This document shows, one piece after another, positions 19,540 to 28,931 of a DNA stretch of 58,840 nucleotides. Source of the DNA: Anaplasma platys (GTDB taxonomy: Bacteria; Pseudomonadota; Alphaproteobacteria; Rickettsiales; Anaplasmataceae); NCBI RefSeq assembly GCF_012790675.1, contig NZ_CP046391.1, positions 1,040,816 through 1,099,655 on the forward strand, written 5' to 3'. The notes under the pieces are model-generated. The model was given only the letters and a program-made list of their open reading frames with translations, ran no database searches and had not been told where the DNA came from. The number at the start of each line of letters is the position of its first letter. Within the stretch, counting starts at the first letter, position 1. Position numbers and translations under genes: made by a program.

Positions 19540-20085
19540 TTGAGGAAGATCTTTCCCAATTTGTTGACCATATTCAGGGTTTTAGCAATACCAGCTGTGG
19601 TTTCGAGCTTTTACCTTGACTATTTGTGGGCGCAATACTTAACTCTCGTGATTTTTGTCACCGCGGCTATTACTGACTTTTTTGATGGATACTTGGCGCG
19701 CATGTGGGGGGTACAGTCCAAGTTTGGCAGGATTTTTGACCCCGCAGCTGATAAGCTCATAGTTTTATCGACTTTAGTGATGCTAGTTTACACAGGTAAG
19801 GTTTCTGGCCTGTCGGTGATACTTGTGGTAGCTATAGTGTGCCGTGAGGTATTAGTCTCGTGTATGAGGGAATTTCTGGTGGCTGCAAACATCAGTGTTC
19901 CAGTTAGTGATATGGGGAAATTAAAGACCTTTATTCAGATTCTAGCGATTTCTACCTTGATTTTGGATTGTGAGTTCACAGCTTGCATCGGCGAAATATG
20001 TTTGTTTCTCGCAGCAGCTACCGCGGTATATTCAATGTACTTGTACACACGCGATGCGATGACAAAAATTGGGAATAACCCCTGA
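19540..20085 (+). CDS. pgsA: CDP-diacylglycerol--glycerol-3-phosphate 3-phosphatidyltransferase
   Basis: Catalyses the committed step to phosphatidylglycerol. It is an integral membrane protein of 181 residues with the CDP-alcohol phosphotransferase signature D-x2-DG-x2-AR-x8-G-x3-D-x3-D, seen here as TDFFDGYLAR...SKFGRIFDPAADK. The remaining helices are intact. The start is TTG 19540 with AGGTAGGG upstream. It converges on purH, with 16 bases between the two stop codons. Confidence 0.93.
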   Translation: MRKIFPNLLTIFRVLAIPAVVSSFYLDYLWAQYLTLVIFVTAAITDFFDGYLARMWGVQSKFGRIFDPAADKLIVLSTLVMLVYTGKVSGLSVILVVAIVCREVLVSCMREFLVAANISVPVSDMGKLKTFIQILAISTLILDCEFTACIGEICLFLAAATAVYSMYLYTRDAMTKIGNNP

Positions 20086-20101
20086 GAATTTGTGTTATAC
20101 C

Positions 20102-21619
20102 CTAATGGCAGAAGCTACGAGTCCCGGTGAAATACATGGAAATGTGGCTGTTGTTCGCAGCTTCCTTTACTTCGTCATCCCTGATGGAACCGCCAGGTTG
20201 CACTATAGCGACTATTCCTGCGTCCGCTGCGCACTGTATTCCGTCAGCGAAAGGGAAGAATGCATCAGAAGCCATGACGGCCCCAGCACAATCACCTGCT
20301 TTCTTTATAGCTATTTCTACGCTGTCAACGCGACTCATCTGTCCGGCACCTACTCCAATAGCACGTCCCTGCCGCGCAATTACAATTGCGTTGGAGCGTA
20401 CATGTTTGCAGACCCGCCACGCAAAAAGTAGATCTTCTAAGCTCTCTTGTGTGGCGTAAGTCTTGGTGACCAGAGTCATATCTTCAAGACCCACTGCGCT
20501 GTTATCGCGTTCCTGAAGTAACATGCCATTACGTAAAACGCTCTTGAAAACAAACTTTCCTCCGTAACAAGGGGTATACTTGACGATGCGCAGGTTCTTC
20601 TTCGAACTGAGAGCAGTTAGGACTTCCTGATCAAAATCTGGTGCCACTATGGATTCTACAAATATGTCTTTAAGCGCATTAGCGATTTCCATGGTTACAG
20701 TTCTGTTTAATGCTATTATTCCTCCAAAACTGCTGAGAGGGTCGCAAGATATTGCTTTGTGGTAAGCGTCTTCAATTCCCGCACTGGATATGGCAGCTCC
20801 ACACGGATTTCCATGCTTTATCACTGACGCTGCAGGCATGTCGAAGTCGCTTACTATCTTGATCGAAGCTTCGATATCAACGATGTTGTTATAGCTTAGT
20901 TGTTTTCCATGGAGCCGCTCTATTGGCAGCGCTTCTGTTCCCATGCCGTAAATCGCCGCCTTTTGATGGGGATTTTCCCCTATGCGTAGGTCATGCACCT
21001 TTGTGCCACAGAGTACTATTTCCTCAGGCAGCATGTCAAGGTCGGTGGACAGCCAGCCATAAACGTGTGCGTCATATGCCGAGGTAACTGCAAAAGCTTT
21101 CGCAGCCATTCTTTTTCTAAACTCAGGTGATGTTACTCCATTGTTTTCGGTAAGCTCACAAATTAACGCCCCATAATCTTGTGTTGAAGATATAACGGTG
21201 ACGTGCTGAAAGTTCTTTGCGGCGGCGCGCAGCAGCGAAACCCCACCCACATCTATGTGTTCCACAAGCTCCGCTTCAGAGGAACTTCCTTTCTTCAGAC
21301 ATTTCACAAACGGATAGAGATTCACCACCACCAGGTCTATCGCATCTATACCCAACGACTCGACCTCGCGAGTATGCGTGCTACGGTTGCTCAAAATCCC
21401 AGCAAAAATCTTAGGATGCAGAGTCTTCACGCGACCATCCATTATTTCAGGATGTCCAGTGTACTGAGAAATCTCCAGCACTGGTAGGCTTGCCTGTCGT
21501 AATAATGCGCAAGTATTCATTGTGGAAACGACGCTATATCCATTCTGTACTAAAAACCGAGCGAGATCTACCACTCCATCCTTGTCAGAAACTGACAAAA
21601 GGGCAACTTTTGTGTTCAT
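20102..21619 (-). CDS. purH: Bifunctional AICAR transformylase/IMP cyclohydrolase
   Basis: The last two steps of de novo IMP synthesis. The 505-residue protein has the N-terminal IMP cyclohydrolase domain (KVALLSVSDKDGVVDLARFL; MDGRVKTLHPKIFAGIL) and the C-terminal transformylase domain (HDLRIGENPHQKAAIYG; SVIKHGNPCGAA; ASDAFFPFADGI). Both halves are complete. It lies 16 bases after fabZ on the same strand, so it joins the rseP-bamA-skp-fabZ operon at its 3' end. Anaplasmataceae are known to keep purine synthesis unlike Rickettsia, which this agrees with. Confidence 0.97.
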   Translation of the reverse strand: MNTKVALLSVSDKDGVVDLARFLVQNGYSVVSTMNTCALLRQASLPVLEISQYTGHPEIMDGRVKTLHPKIFAGILSNRSTHTREVESLGIDAIDLVVVNLYPFVKCLKKGSSSEAELVEHIDVGGVSLLRAAAKNFQHVTVISSTQDYGALICELTENNGVTSPEFRKRMAAKAFAVTSAYDAHVYGWLSTDLDMLPEEIVLCGTKVHDLRIGENPHQKAAIYGMGTEALPIERLHGKQLSYNNIVDIEASIKIVSDFDMPAASVIKHGNPCGAAISSAGIEDAYHKAISCDPLSSFGGIIALNRTVTMEIANALKDIFVESIVAPDFDQEVLTALSSKKNLRIVKYTPCYGGKFVFKSVLRNGMLLQERDNSAVGLEDMTLVTKTYATQESLEDLLFAWRVCKHVRSNAIVIARQGRAIGVGAGQMSRVDSVEIAIKKAGDCAGAVMASDAFFPFADGIQCAADAGIVAIVQPGGSIRDDEVKEAANNSHISMYFTGTRSFCH

Positions 21620-21635
21620 TTTCAGACCATAACAA

Positions 21636-22073
21636 CTATTCAGTCAACATTGCGAGAATTTGAGCTTCCGAAACTACTGCATCTTCAACTAATGCTTTGC
21701 ATTCGAATCTGCAACTCCTTCCCCTTCGATGTGCCACACATGATTTGAGCACCAGCACATCTCCTGGAGTCACAACTTTCCGAAACTTCGCCGAATCTAT
21801 AGCCATGAAATAAACGCCACGACTTGCCGTTTCAGTTTTGGGAGTGTCTCCAACGATGCAAAGCATGGAAGCCTGAGCCATAGCCTCTATTATCAATACT
21901 CCTGGCATTATGGGATTATCCCGAAAGTGGCCTTCAAAAAACGGCTCATTTATCGACACATTCTTCACTGCGGTAATATCCCTTCCAGGATTGCAGTCTG
22001 ACACCCTGTCGACAAGTAAAAACGGAAAAGTATGAGGCAGCAGCCGCATAATCTGTTGGATATCCAGCTGCAT
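21636..22073 (-). CDS. fabZ: 3-hydroxyacyl-[ACP] dehydratase FabZ
   Basis: Hot-dog-fold dehydratase of type II fatty acid synthesis. The 145-residue protein has LLPHTFPFLLVDRV at the N-terminus and the active-site helix HFRDNPIMPGVLIIEAMAQ, with the catalytic His in PHTFPF and Glu in IEAMAQ. It starts three bases after the skp stop codon. In most Gram-negative bacteria lpxD lies between skp and fabZ, and lpxA follows fabZ; both are absent here, in keeping with the lack of lipid A in Anaplasmataceae. Confidence 0.96.
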   Translation of the reverse strand: MQLDIQQIMRLLPHTFPFLLVDRVSDCNPGRDITAVKNVSINEPFFEGHFRDNPIMPGVLIIEAMAQASMLCIVGDTPKTETASRGVYFMAIDSAKFRKVVTPGDVLVLKSCVAHRRGRSCRFECKALVEDAVVSEAQILAMLTE

Positions 22074-22076
22074 TAC

Positions 22077-22640
22077 CTAATCTCCAAGACTCACGCGAGA
22101 CATGTCCTTATTCAGAATTTCCAAAACCTTGTCAGTTACATCGGCACTGTCGCTTACATAAGGAGCCTGTCCTCGCGCCATAAATAGCACCAGCCCTGCT
22201 CCCGCATCTTCAGCAATGCTTTTGGTTACCTGTTGTATCTTCTCGTATACCTGACCGAGCGCATTGTTATACATTAACTCTAGCTCTGACATCTTGCCTT
22301 CGGCATCGCGGTTGACCTTTTCCACTTCAGCTCGAAACTCCGCTACCTTTTTCTCAAAAGCCTCGGTACTCAAAATATTTTTCTTCTTTATCAGCTCAGC
22401 TTCTTGTTTTTGTAGTTCCTGGCCTTTCCGTGAAAAAGCACCCGTTATTTCTGTTCTTCTCCGGTCAACTTGGGCCCTAATATCCTTCGCCACCAGTGCT
22501 TCCCCATATACCCTTTCTGCGTCCACGAAAAGCAAATATCTGCTCCCATTCTCAACAGAGTGCCCGCTCGTAGAATTGAGCACTAAAATCATAATAAGCA
22601 GCCCACCCAACAACTGCGCCGCCCATGTTGTTACCCGCAT
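22077..22640 (-). CDS. skp: Periplasmic chaperone Skp/OmpH
   Basis: Carries unfolded outer-membrane proteins across the periplasm to BamA. It is 187 residues, with an N-terminal signal sequence (TWAAQLLGGLLIMILVLNS) and a charged coiled-coil tentacle region (RRTEITGAFSRKGQELQKQE...VEKVNRDAEGKMSELE), the normal Skp layout. It is two bases after bamA, the standard partner. In an organism whose surface is dominated by MSP2-type barrels this pathway is likely important. Confidence 0.9.
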   Translation of the reverse strand: MRVTTWAAQLLGGLLIMILVLNSTSGHSVENGSRYLLFVDAERVYGEALVAKDIRAQVDRRRTEITGAFSRKGQELQKQEAELIKKKNILSTEAFEKKVAEFRAEVEKVNRDAEGKMSELELMYNNALGQVYEKIQQVTKSIAEDAGAGLVLFMARGQAPYVSDSADVTDKVLEILNKDMSRVSLGD

Positions 22641-22642
22641 CG

Positions 22643-24970
22643 CTAGATCCCCGTATCCGTTGTGATTCTCATTGTATCTCGTACGTCAAACTTCTCCATT
22701 ACTAGAGGAAAGCCAAAATCGACTCTTATAGGGCCAAAAGGTGACCTCCAAGAAAAACCAAACCCTATCGACACCCTTGGTAGGGTACTAGTCTTATATC
22801 CATCTGTATCTGCATAGTCTAGGCCATATAGGCTTGCTACATCACAAAACACCGACCCACGTATACCAAGATTCTCTGGCAACCCTACAGGAAAATCAAA
22901 TTGCGCTGTTGCACTGTAGTACATTTTTCCGCCAAGTGCCTCGAGAGTTACACTATCCCGCGGCCCAATCCCCGTAGAAGAGAAACCGCGTATTTCGTTG
23001 CTTCCTATGAAGAACCTTTGTCCTATTTTTACATGCTGTCCTTTATAGGCGAACACATAGCCACCAGTAAGTTTCACCTTTAAGATCAAATCCGGGTGGA
23101 TTTTCTTAAACACGTTGTACAGATGCGAACTTGAAGCCTCCGTTTTCACATAGTGCAGATTGCCTCCTATCCCCGACAGGGACTGATTCAACCGCGCATA
23201 TACACCACTCCGCGGCATATAAGCACTGTCCAAACTGCTGTAAATGACCCCATAACCTATCGATGAATCAAAGTGTTCACCTTCTTGTTCCTTTATATAT
23301 CGGGAAGCATTTATCCCGATGTTATGCACACTATGGTACTTATAGTAGTACTGCAGTGATGTTGCCACACGATCAGTTACGCTCGCAGTGAGCCTAGTCG
23401 AAAACCCGGCGTTTGTGCTACTGAAAGGTGAATCTTGCGTGTACAAGCCACCAAGTTTCTTCTTGCCCGCAGCACCATGACTGTTATAGAACGTTCCCAC
23501 TCCTAGAGAAACGTCACTTTCCAAGAAATTCGGGGTCAAAAGATCCAACGCAGCCGACAAGCCAGTCATCGATCTCATCAGATCAAAGCTTACAACCTTG
23601 CCAGTCCCCAGCAGGTTCCGTTCCTTGATGCTTATCTTCCCGACCAACCCACTGGCCGGCGCGAAACCAGCCCCGATGTCAAACGAGCCCGTACCGCGCT
23701 CCTTTACCTTTATATTAATGTCCACAGTATTTTCAGTCACCTTTTCTGTGTCCATCTCCACGGTTTCAAAAAAGTCAAGGTTAAGCAGCTTTCTTCGAGT
23801 ATTGTGTAGTGCGAAAGAGCTATAGATATCGCCTTCAGAAAAGGTTAGCTTCTGTCTTATCACCAAATCCTGAGTTCGTGTGTTTCCTATTATGTTAACT
23901 TTTCGAATATACACACTCTGCCCGAGAACTACTTTGTACTTCACATCAACGACATCATCGCGAACTTCAAAATCGTTCTGTACTGAAGCAAACAAATTGC
24001 CTTTTTCTTTAAGATACGCGGTTAACAGTGCAGCAGTTTTTTCCACCAGCGCCAAGTTGAAGACTTCCCCCTCGCGCATCAAGAGCATGCCAGTCAGACG
24101 CTTTTCCACACTTGCTTTTTCAGCGGGATTGTCGTCAATGTCCACGAATGCCTTGCCAAAAGTGTACTTCTTACCTTCTTCAACAGAAAACACAATAGTA
24201 GCTCGCGTTTTCGTGGGATCCAGTTCAGTCACCACTGAACGGACCTTAAAGTCCAAATATCCACGACTCGTATAAAAGTCCCTGAGCAGCGATTGATCCA
24301 CCAATAACCGCTCTGTGTGAAGCCTTGTTCTGTTACTAAAATAACCCATAAGGTCCGTTATCACCCGTTCCCGTGAAGCCAGTATCCCGCGCAGCACGTT
24401 CTCAGAGAATGCACTATTTCCCACGATTCTGATGTTGCCGATGCGAGCGGCCACGCCTTCTTTTATCTTAATTATTACGTCAACAGTGTTTTGCGGTGCA
24501 GATTTTACCATATAGTCTATGTGCACATTCAAAAAGCCGCGCCCGTGGTACAATGCACGCAGATTAGCTATATCACGTTGCAACTTGCCTTCTGAAAAGA
24601 CGCTCAACTTCCTGATCCTTAACAGATCGTTCTCCAGATCTTTATTACTAAACTCACTGTTCCCCGTTACCTTTACTTCCCGCACTATCGGGCGCTCTTT
24701 GACGGAGATCACCAGAGTGTCATCTTCCACCGTTACATCTACTGTCACAAACAGCGTAGAGGCATGTATCTGTTTTATTATGGCATCAATGTTTTCTTCC
24801 GTAGCTTCCATTGGCAAAGCTGTCTTAGCGTAGAATTCAACCGTCCCGGCATCAACACGCTCATTTCCCTCAACGCGAATCTTTGTCACAGGTGCAGCTT
24901 CGCCCGTGACAGCATTAAAGCAAAAACCGGCCCAGAACATAAAAACAAAAAAGTATCTCATATGCCTCAT
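22643..24970 (-). CDS. bamA: Outer membrane protein assembly factor BamA
   Basis: Core of the beta-barrel assembly machine. The 775-residue protein has a signal peptide (FFVFMFWAGFCFNAVTG), five POTRA domains to about residue 420 (for example VTKIRVEGNERVDAGTV, REVKVTGNSEFSNKDL), and a C-terminal 16-strand barrel carrying the conserved loop-6 VRGF-type motif as IRGFSSTGIGPRD. The last residue is Ile (ITTDTGI), not the usual aromatic. It overlaps rseP by ATGA (24967-24970), so translation is coupled. The other Bam lipoproteins are not in this window. Confidence 0.96.
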   Translation of the reverse strand: MRHMRYFFVFMFWAGFCFNAVTGEAAPVTKIRVEGNERVDAGTVEFYAKTALPMEATEENIDAIIKQIHASTLFVTVDVTVEDDTLVISVKERPIVREVKVTGNSEFSNKDLENDLLRIRKLSVFSEGKLQRDIANLRALYHGRGFLNVHIDYMVKSAPQNTVDVIIKIKEGVAARIGNIRIVGNSAFSENVLRGILASRERVITDLMGYFSNRTRLHTERLLVDQSLLRDFYTSRGYLDFKVRSVVTELDPTKTRATIVFSVEEGKKYTFGKAFVDIDDNPAEKASVEKRLTGMLLMREGEVFNLALVEKTAALLTAYLKEKGNLFASVQNDFEVRDDVVDVKYKVVLGQSVYIRKVNIIGNTRTQDLVIRQKLTFSEGDIYSSFALHNTRRKLLNLDFFETVEMDTEKVTENTVDINIKVKERGTGSFDIGAGFAPASGLVGKISIKERNLLGTGKVVSFDLMRSMTGLSAALDLLTPNFLESDVSLGVGTFYNSHGAAGKKKLGGLYTQDSPFSSTNAGFSTRLTASVTDRVATSLQYYYKYHSVHNIGINASRYIKEQEGEHFDSSIGYGVIYSSLDSAYMPRSGVYARLNQSLSGIGGNLHYVKTEASSSHLYNVFKKIHPDLILKVKLTGGYVFAYKGQHVKIGQRFFIGSNEIRGFSSTGIGPRDSVTLEALGGKMYYSATAQFDFPVGLPENLGIRGSVFCDVASLYGLDYADTDGYKTSTLPRVSIGFGFSWRSPFGPIRVDFGFPLVMEKFDVRDTMRITTDTGI

Positions 24971-26088
24971 TTCAAAATGCTCTTCACGTCATTGAAGGTT
25001 ACAAAAACCATTAGGGATACCAGAAGTACAAAACCCACTGCCATCACTATACTGCAGTACCTAGGATCAAAAGTTTTGCGTCGAAAAATTCCCTGCAGCG
25101 CGTACTGTAAAACATACCCACCGTCAAGCATTGGCAGAGGCAACAGATTTATTACCCCAAGATTTGCTGAGATCAACCCCACAAAACGCAGCCCCTCCTG
25201 CTGTCTTATTGCTTCGCCGGAGTGCTTTGCTATCCGCACTGGGCCACCTAGCTCGTCAACACTTCTTGTTCCTGTGACAAGCTGCACCACGGCCATCAAC
25301 GTTATTTTTATGATTCTGTAAACGCAACCTACCGATTCAGTCGCAGCCCGCGTCACACTTAATCGACGCCTTTTTGCATCTTCCGGGGATGTACTCGCAG
25401 CAATACCAAGCTTTCTAGAATCATTGGTCCAGTTGTCCGGCCCAAGTGTAATATTGTGCCGCTTGCCATCCCGCACAAAGTCAATGGTTATGTAGTCACT
25501 CTCGCTTCCTGCTATGAAGTGCCTGATCTCCTCGAACCACGTTACCTGATTTCCGGACACCGCAACTATCCGATCCCCCACGGAAAGCCCAACAATCTCA
25601 GCTGTGCTGCCAGGCATAACGCTGCCCACTACCGACACAGGGGTCATAACCCCTCTAGTGCCGAAAAGGATAAAAAAAACCAACACTGAAAACAAAAAAT
25701 TGGCTGCAGGCCCAGCAAACGCTATCGCTGCTCGTTGCCACAGTGGTTTTTCGTTCAAGGCACAGGCCTTTTCTGTTTCTGTCATAGCGCTGCCTAGAGC
25801 ATCGCCAAACATCTTGACGTACCCTCCTACAGGCACTAGGCTAAACTTCCACCTTGTTCCAGCCCCGTCAGTAACGCCGAACAACTCTGGTCCAAATCCC
25901 AGAGAGAAGGTCTCTATCTTAACCCTACAGAGCTTAGCGACCAGGTAATGCCCATATTCGTGCACAAACACCACCACGGACAGTACGAGGAGGAAAGAGG
26001 CAACGTAGAATGAACCCTCCTGGAAAGCGCCGACAGCCCGCGCTAAGGACGACATAAGGCTACTCAACAAGCTTGAAATCAGGAGCAT
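24967..26088 (-). CDS. rseP: Site-2 (intramembrane) zinc protease RseP
   Basis: An inner-membrane protease of 373 residues that cleaves transmembrane segments of regulators or signal peptides. It contains HEYGH (43-47) in the first helix, a periplasmic PDZ domain (VVGSVMPGSTAEIVGLSVGDRIVAV), and the second metal motif MLDGGYVLQY near the C-terminus. First gene of the envelope operon rseP-bamA-skp-fabZ-purH, the classical order. Its ATG on the minus strand (26088-26086) shares two bases with a plus-strand ATG at 26087. Confidence 0.95.
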   Translation of the reverse strand: MLLISSLLSSLMSSLARAVGAFQEGSFYVASFLLVLSVVVFVHEYGHYLVAKLCRVKIETFSLGFGPELFGVTDGAGTRWKFSLVPVGGYVKMFGDALGSAMTETEKACALNEKPLWQRAAIAFAGPAANFLFSVLVFFILFGTRGVMTPVSVVGSVMPGSTAEIVGLSVGDRIVAVSGNQVTWFEEIRHFIAGSESDYITIDFVRDGKRHNITLGPDNWTNDSRKLGIAASTSPEDAKRRRLSVTRAATESVGCVYRIIKITLMAVVQLVTGTRSVDELGGPVRIAKHSGEAIRQQEGLRFVGLISANLGVINLLPLPMLDGGYVLQYALQGIFRRKTFDPRYCSIVMAVGFVLLVSLMVFVTFNDVKSILK

Positions 26089-26173
26089 GTTATACCATAT
26101 TTATATCCTTGACAACACTATTGTGAGGTATAAAGTTCCTGAGTGGTGGCTTGAGTGGCGTGTGTATATCCCT

Positions 26174-26440
26174 ATGAGTAGCGCTTCCAGTGTGGAGACA
26201 AGAAGGAGGTTGTTTTATAGGAGTGCACACCGTGGGTGTAAGGAGATGGACATACTTCTCGGAGCCTTTGCCGGTAACAATCTTCACCTACTGAGGGCTG
26301 AGAAGCTGGCTAATTATGAGGTCATCGTGGACCTAGATGATGAGACTCTGTACTCCTACATTGTGGGTAGAGTAGAAGTGCCGGACAATATAGACCGAGA
26401 GTTGATAGGGCTGATAGCAGATTATGCCCGCAGAAAGTAG
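26174..26440 (+). CDS. sdhE: FAD assembly factor SdhE (Sdh5/SDHAF2 family)
   Basis: A small protein that promotes covalent flavinylation of succinate dehydrogenase. From ATG 26174 it has 88 residues: RRRLFYRSAHRGCKEMDILLGAFA contains the family's RGxxE motif (RGCKE), followed by LDDETLYSYIVGR. The frame is open back to ATG 26087 with AGGAG just before it, but that N-terminus (MLYHIYILDN...) has no family counterpart. No good ribosome site precedes 26174, so the start is uncertain. Followed 27 bases later by the dsbD-like gene. Confidence 0.85.
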   Translation: MSSASSVETRRRLFYRSAHRGCKEMDILLGAFAGNNLHLLRAEKLANYEVIVDLDDETLYSYIVGRVEVPDNIDRELIGLIADYARRK

Positions 26441-26467
26441 AAAAGTTGTGTTTGGAGTATTACGGGT

Positions 26468-27685
26468 ATGAATACAGAGCTCTTGAATGTGTTTCTGTTG
26501 GCATTTGGTGGTGGGGCTCTACTGAATTTCATGCCGTGTGTATTTCCTATTCTTTCGCTTAAGATAATGTCATTGGTCAGGCAGAGAACAGAGGGCAGGG
26601 AAGGCGTCGTGCAGGACTGCCTTTTCTATGCTGCTGGGGTTTTGCTAAGCATGTTGTGCCTGACTGGGGCATTGCTTGTGTTGCGTGCCACAGGTAGTTT
26701 TTTGGGTTGGGGATACCAGCTTCAGTCACCAATGCTGGTGACTGCCTTGCTCTACATAACCTTTCTCATGGGTCTGTCTTTTTCCGGGTGGTATGAAGTG
26801 CATTTGGGGGCTTTTTGGAGGGCTAACCCCATGGGTGGTAGATATGTTGAGAGCTTTATGGCAGGTGTGCTATCAACGGTGATAGGAACTCCATGTGCTG
26901 CTCCTTTCATGGTGTCAGCAGTGAGTGTGGCGCTCTTGCAGCCTGGTTGGTATTCTTTGTTCGTTTTTCAATTTATGGGGCTGGGAATAGTTTTCCCCTA
27001 TCTTATGTTTGCGCTAGTTCCGGGAGCTGTAACACTGCTACCTAAGCCTGGTAAGTGGACAGAATATTTAAAGCAATTTCTGGCATTTCCCATGTATCTG
27101 ACTTCTGTCTGGCTTTTGCATGTCCTTGTTAGCCAGAAAGGTGTTGCCGTGTTGTTTCCCGCGCTCTGTTCGGTAGTGGCTCTGGTACTGTTAATTTGGC
27201 TCCTTAGGTGTGTTGCTGAGGTAGGAAAGATCTCGCAGGGAGTGGCGTTGCTGTTGACGGTGGCTATGTTGGTTTTCTCATCCATATATATAGGTCAGAG
27301 TGCTACAGAAAACCCTTCGAACATTGCCGACCCTGTTGATACGCAGTTTTCAAGTGCCAACTTACAGCGCCTGCTCGATGCTGGGGAAAACGTGTTTGTG
27401 GCCGTGGGTGCGGAGTGGTGCTTGCTATGTAAGACCAATGAGGTTCTCATAGGTTCAGAGAAAGTGCGAGAAGTTTTCCGCGCATACAATGTTAAGTATG
27501 TCCAGGCATCCTGGACTAAAATGGATCCTGAAGTTACCGATTACCTGCGAAGTGTGGGATATGGTAGCGTGCCATGTTATGTTTTATACGTTAAGGGAAA
27601 GAGGATTAAGGAACAGCTTCCCACCCAGCTTTTAAGTGATGAGAAGCTCGTATCATTTCTTGTGAAAAACCTAGAAGATCGCTAG
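26468..27685 (+). CDS. dsbD: DsbD-like thiol:disulfide interchange protein (transmembrane plus thioredoxin domains)
   Basis: Moves reducing equivalents from cytoplasmic thioredoxin to the periplasm. The 405-residue protein has eight or so membrane helices with the paired cysteines FMPCVFPILSLK (helix 1) and GTPCAAPFM (helix 4). A C-terminal thioredoxin domain carries WCLLCKTNE. The N-terminal periplasmic domain of E. coli DsbD is absent, as in short DsbD/ScsB-like forms. Possible clients in the window are the Cys-containing periplasmic domains of the VirB2 pilins and of the 55061-58669 protein (inference). Confidence 0.9.
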   Translation: MNTELLNVFLLAFGGGALLNFMPCVFPILSLKIMSLVRQRTEGREGVVQDCLFYAAGVLLSMLCLTGALLVLRATGSFLGWGYQLQSPMLVTALLYITFLMGLSFSGWYEVHLGAFWRANPMGGRYVESFMAGVLSTVIGTPCAAPFMVSAVSVALLQPGWYSLFVFQFMGLGIVFPYLMFALVPGAVTLLPKPGKWTEYLKQFLAFPMYLTSVWLLHVLVSQKGVAVLFPALCSVVALVLLIWLLRCVAEVGKISQGVALLLTVAMLVFSSIYIGQSATENPSNIADPVDTQFSSANLQRLLDAGENVFVAVGAEWCLLCKTNEVLIGSEKVREVFRAYNVKYVQASWTKMDPEVTDYLRSVGYGSVPCYVLYVKGKRIKEQLPTQLLSDEKLVSFLVKNLEDR

Positions 27686-27695
27686 AGGACAGGTG

Positions 27696-28874
27696 CTAGG
27701 TCGTTGCTTGATCCGGAGCGAACAGCGAACGCACCTTGTGGTAAAGCGACATTAGGTGATCGCAAATTCTGCAAGGCTTGCTGATACCTTTCAGGGCATA
27801 AACAGGCACGGTATACTCTGACAGTGTCCCTGATTTTACTAACAGTGTTCCCACCTCTTCCCCTTTTTTCACAGGAACATCGAGGTCGCTCTTTGGGGAA
27901 ATAAAAGCTTTTACCTCATGCCGAAAATCTTTAGGATGTGATACAATAACATCTTGTGTCACTAGTACTGGAAGCTTAACGAACGCGTGTTTTTGTATAG
28001 GTATTGTGCCTACAGTGCTGCCCGCGTGAAATATTGTCTGAATGTCGAACTTGTTAAACCCATACAAGATGAGTTTTTTTGTTTCGTATGCTCTCGCGAG
28101 CTCAGTTTTTAAACCATTTATCACCACTAAAACGCGGCGATTGTCCCGGTGTGCTGAGGCAATCATGCCGTAGTCACCACTGGGAGTATGCCCGGTCTTT
28201 ATGCCATCTACCATTATGTTATTGTAGTTCAAAAGTGCATTGTAATTTTTCTGAGTTTTCCCGTTGTAGGAAAACTGCTTTTCTCCGAAGAAGTAGTAAT
28301 ACTCTGGGAAATCCTGCAACATGCGCACAGCCAGAGTTAGCATGTCTCGCACGGACATGGAGTTAAGGTTAGGCCAACCAGTAGCGTTTTTAAAGGTGCT
28401 ATTTGTCAAATGCAGCTCTTGTGCGACCTTGTTCATTTCATCTACGAACGCTTCCTGTGAATTATAGAGTCCCTCAGCAAGAGTAATGGATGCATCGTTT
28501 CCCGATGCGACTGCGGTGCCCATTATAAGGTCATGCACCTTTACCATTTGTCCCTCTTCGAAAAAAGCTGATGGTGGGCCTGCTCGTACGGCGTTTGCGG
28601 AAACTTTTAAGCTGTCATCGAGACTTAGTTTGCCGGCTTTTAGGTGTTGAAACACTATATATAGCGTCATTAGCTTGCTCATAGAGGCTGCCGAAGTTGG
28701 AGTGTCTATGTCTCTCTCGAACAATATGGTCCGTGTCCCATATTCGTAGACGACTATGTGCGGCGCCCTTACGTGCCGGGAAATCGCAAACGAACTCCAC
28801 GGCATGAGAAGCGTCAAGACGCAGAAACAAACCTTCAATAATTTTAAAAGGACTTTGTTGTGGTGTGCTGTCAC
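27696..28874 (-). CDS. D-alanyl-D-alanine carboxypeptidase (DacC/DacF-type low-molecular-weight PBP)
   Basis: A serine peptidase that trims the terminal D-Ala of peptidoglycan stem peptides. The 392-residue protein has an N-terminal signal/anchor (VLLKLLKVCFCVLTLLMPW), the SxxK motif S64-M-S-K67, the SxN motif SGND (about 120-123), and KTG (IKTGHTPSGDYG, about 224). A C-terminal beta domain (PBP5_C type) and a tail follow. The start is GTG 28874. All catalytic residues are present, so the enzyme looks active. A promoter candidate lies directly upstream. Confidence 0.93.
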   Translation of the reverse strand: MTAHHNKVLLKLLKVCFCVLTLLMPWSSFAISRHVRAPHIVVYEYGTRTILFERDIDTPTSAASMSKLMTLYIVFQHLKAGKLSLDDSLKVSANAVRAGPPSAFFEEGQMVKVHDLIMGTAVASGNDASITLAEGLYNSQEAFVDEMNKVAQELHLTNSTFKNATGWPNLNSMSVRDMLTLAVRMLQDFPEYYYFFGEKQFSYNGKTQKNYNALLNYNNIMVDGIKTGHTPSGDYGMIASAHRDNRRVLVVINGLKTELARAYETKKLILYGFNKFDIQTIFHAGSTVGTIPIQKHAFVKLPVLVTQDVIVSHPKDFRHEVKAFISPKSDLDVPVKKGEEVGTLLVKSGTLSEYTVPVYALKGISKPCRICDHLMSLYHKVRSLFAPDQATT

Positions 28875-28901
28875 AAAAAACCACGGAAATTAATTGGGGC
28901 A

Positions 28902-28931
28902 GTTATACTATGCATATGTAATGATCAACAA
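28902..28931 (-). promoter_or_regulatory. possible promoter of the D-Ala-D-Ala carboxypeptidase gene
   Basis: On the minus strand TTGTTG (28931-28926), an 18-base spacer and TATAAC (28907-28902), with about 27 bases to the GTG start. A moderate match to sigma70. Confidence 0.35.

Noticed and set aside
22643..22690. Frameshift at the 3' end of bamA because the protein ends in Ile rather than Phe
   Set aside because: The alternative frames do not restore the usual terminal strand, and the next gene starts two bases later, so the present end looks genuine.
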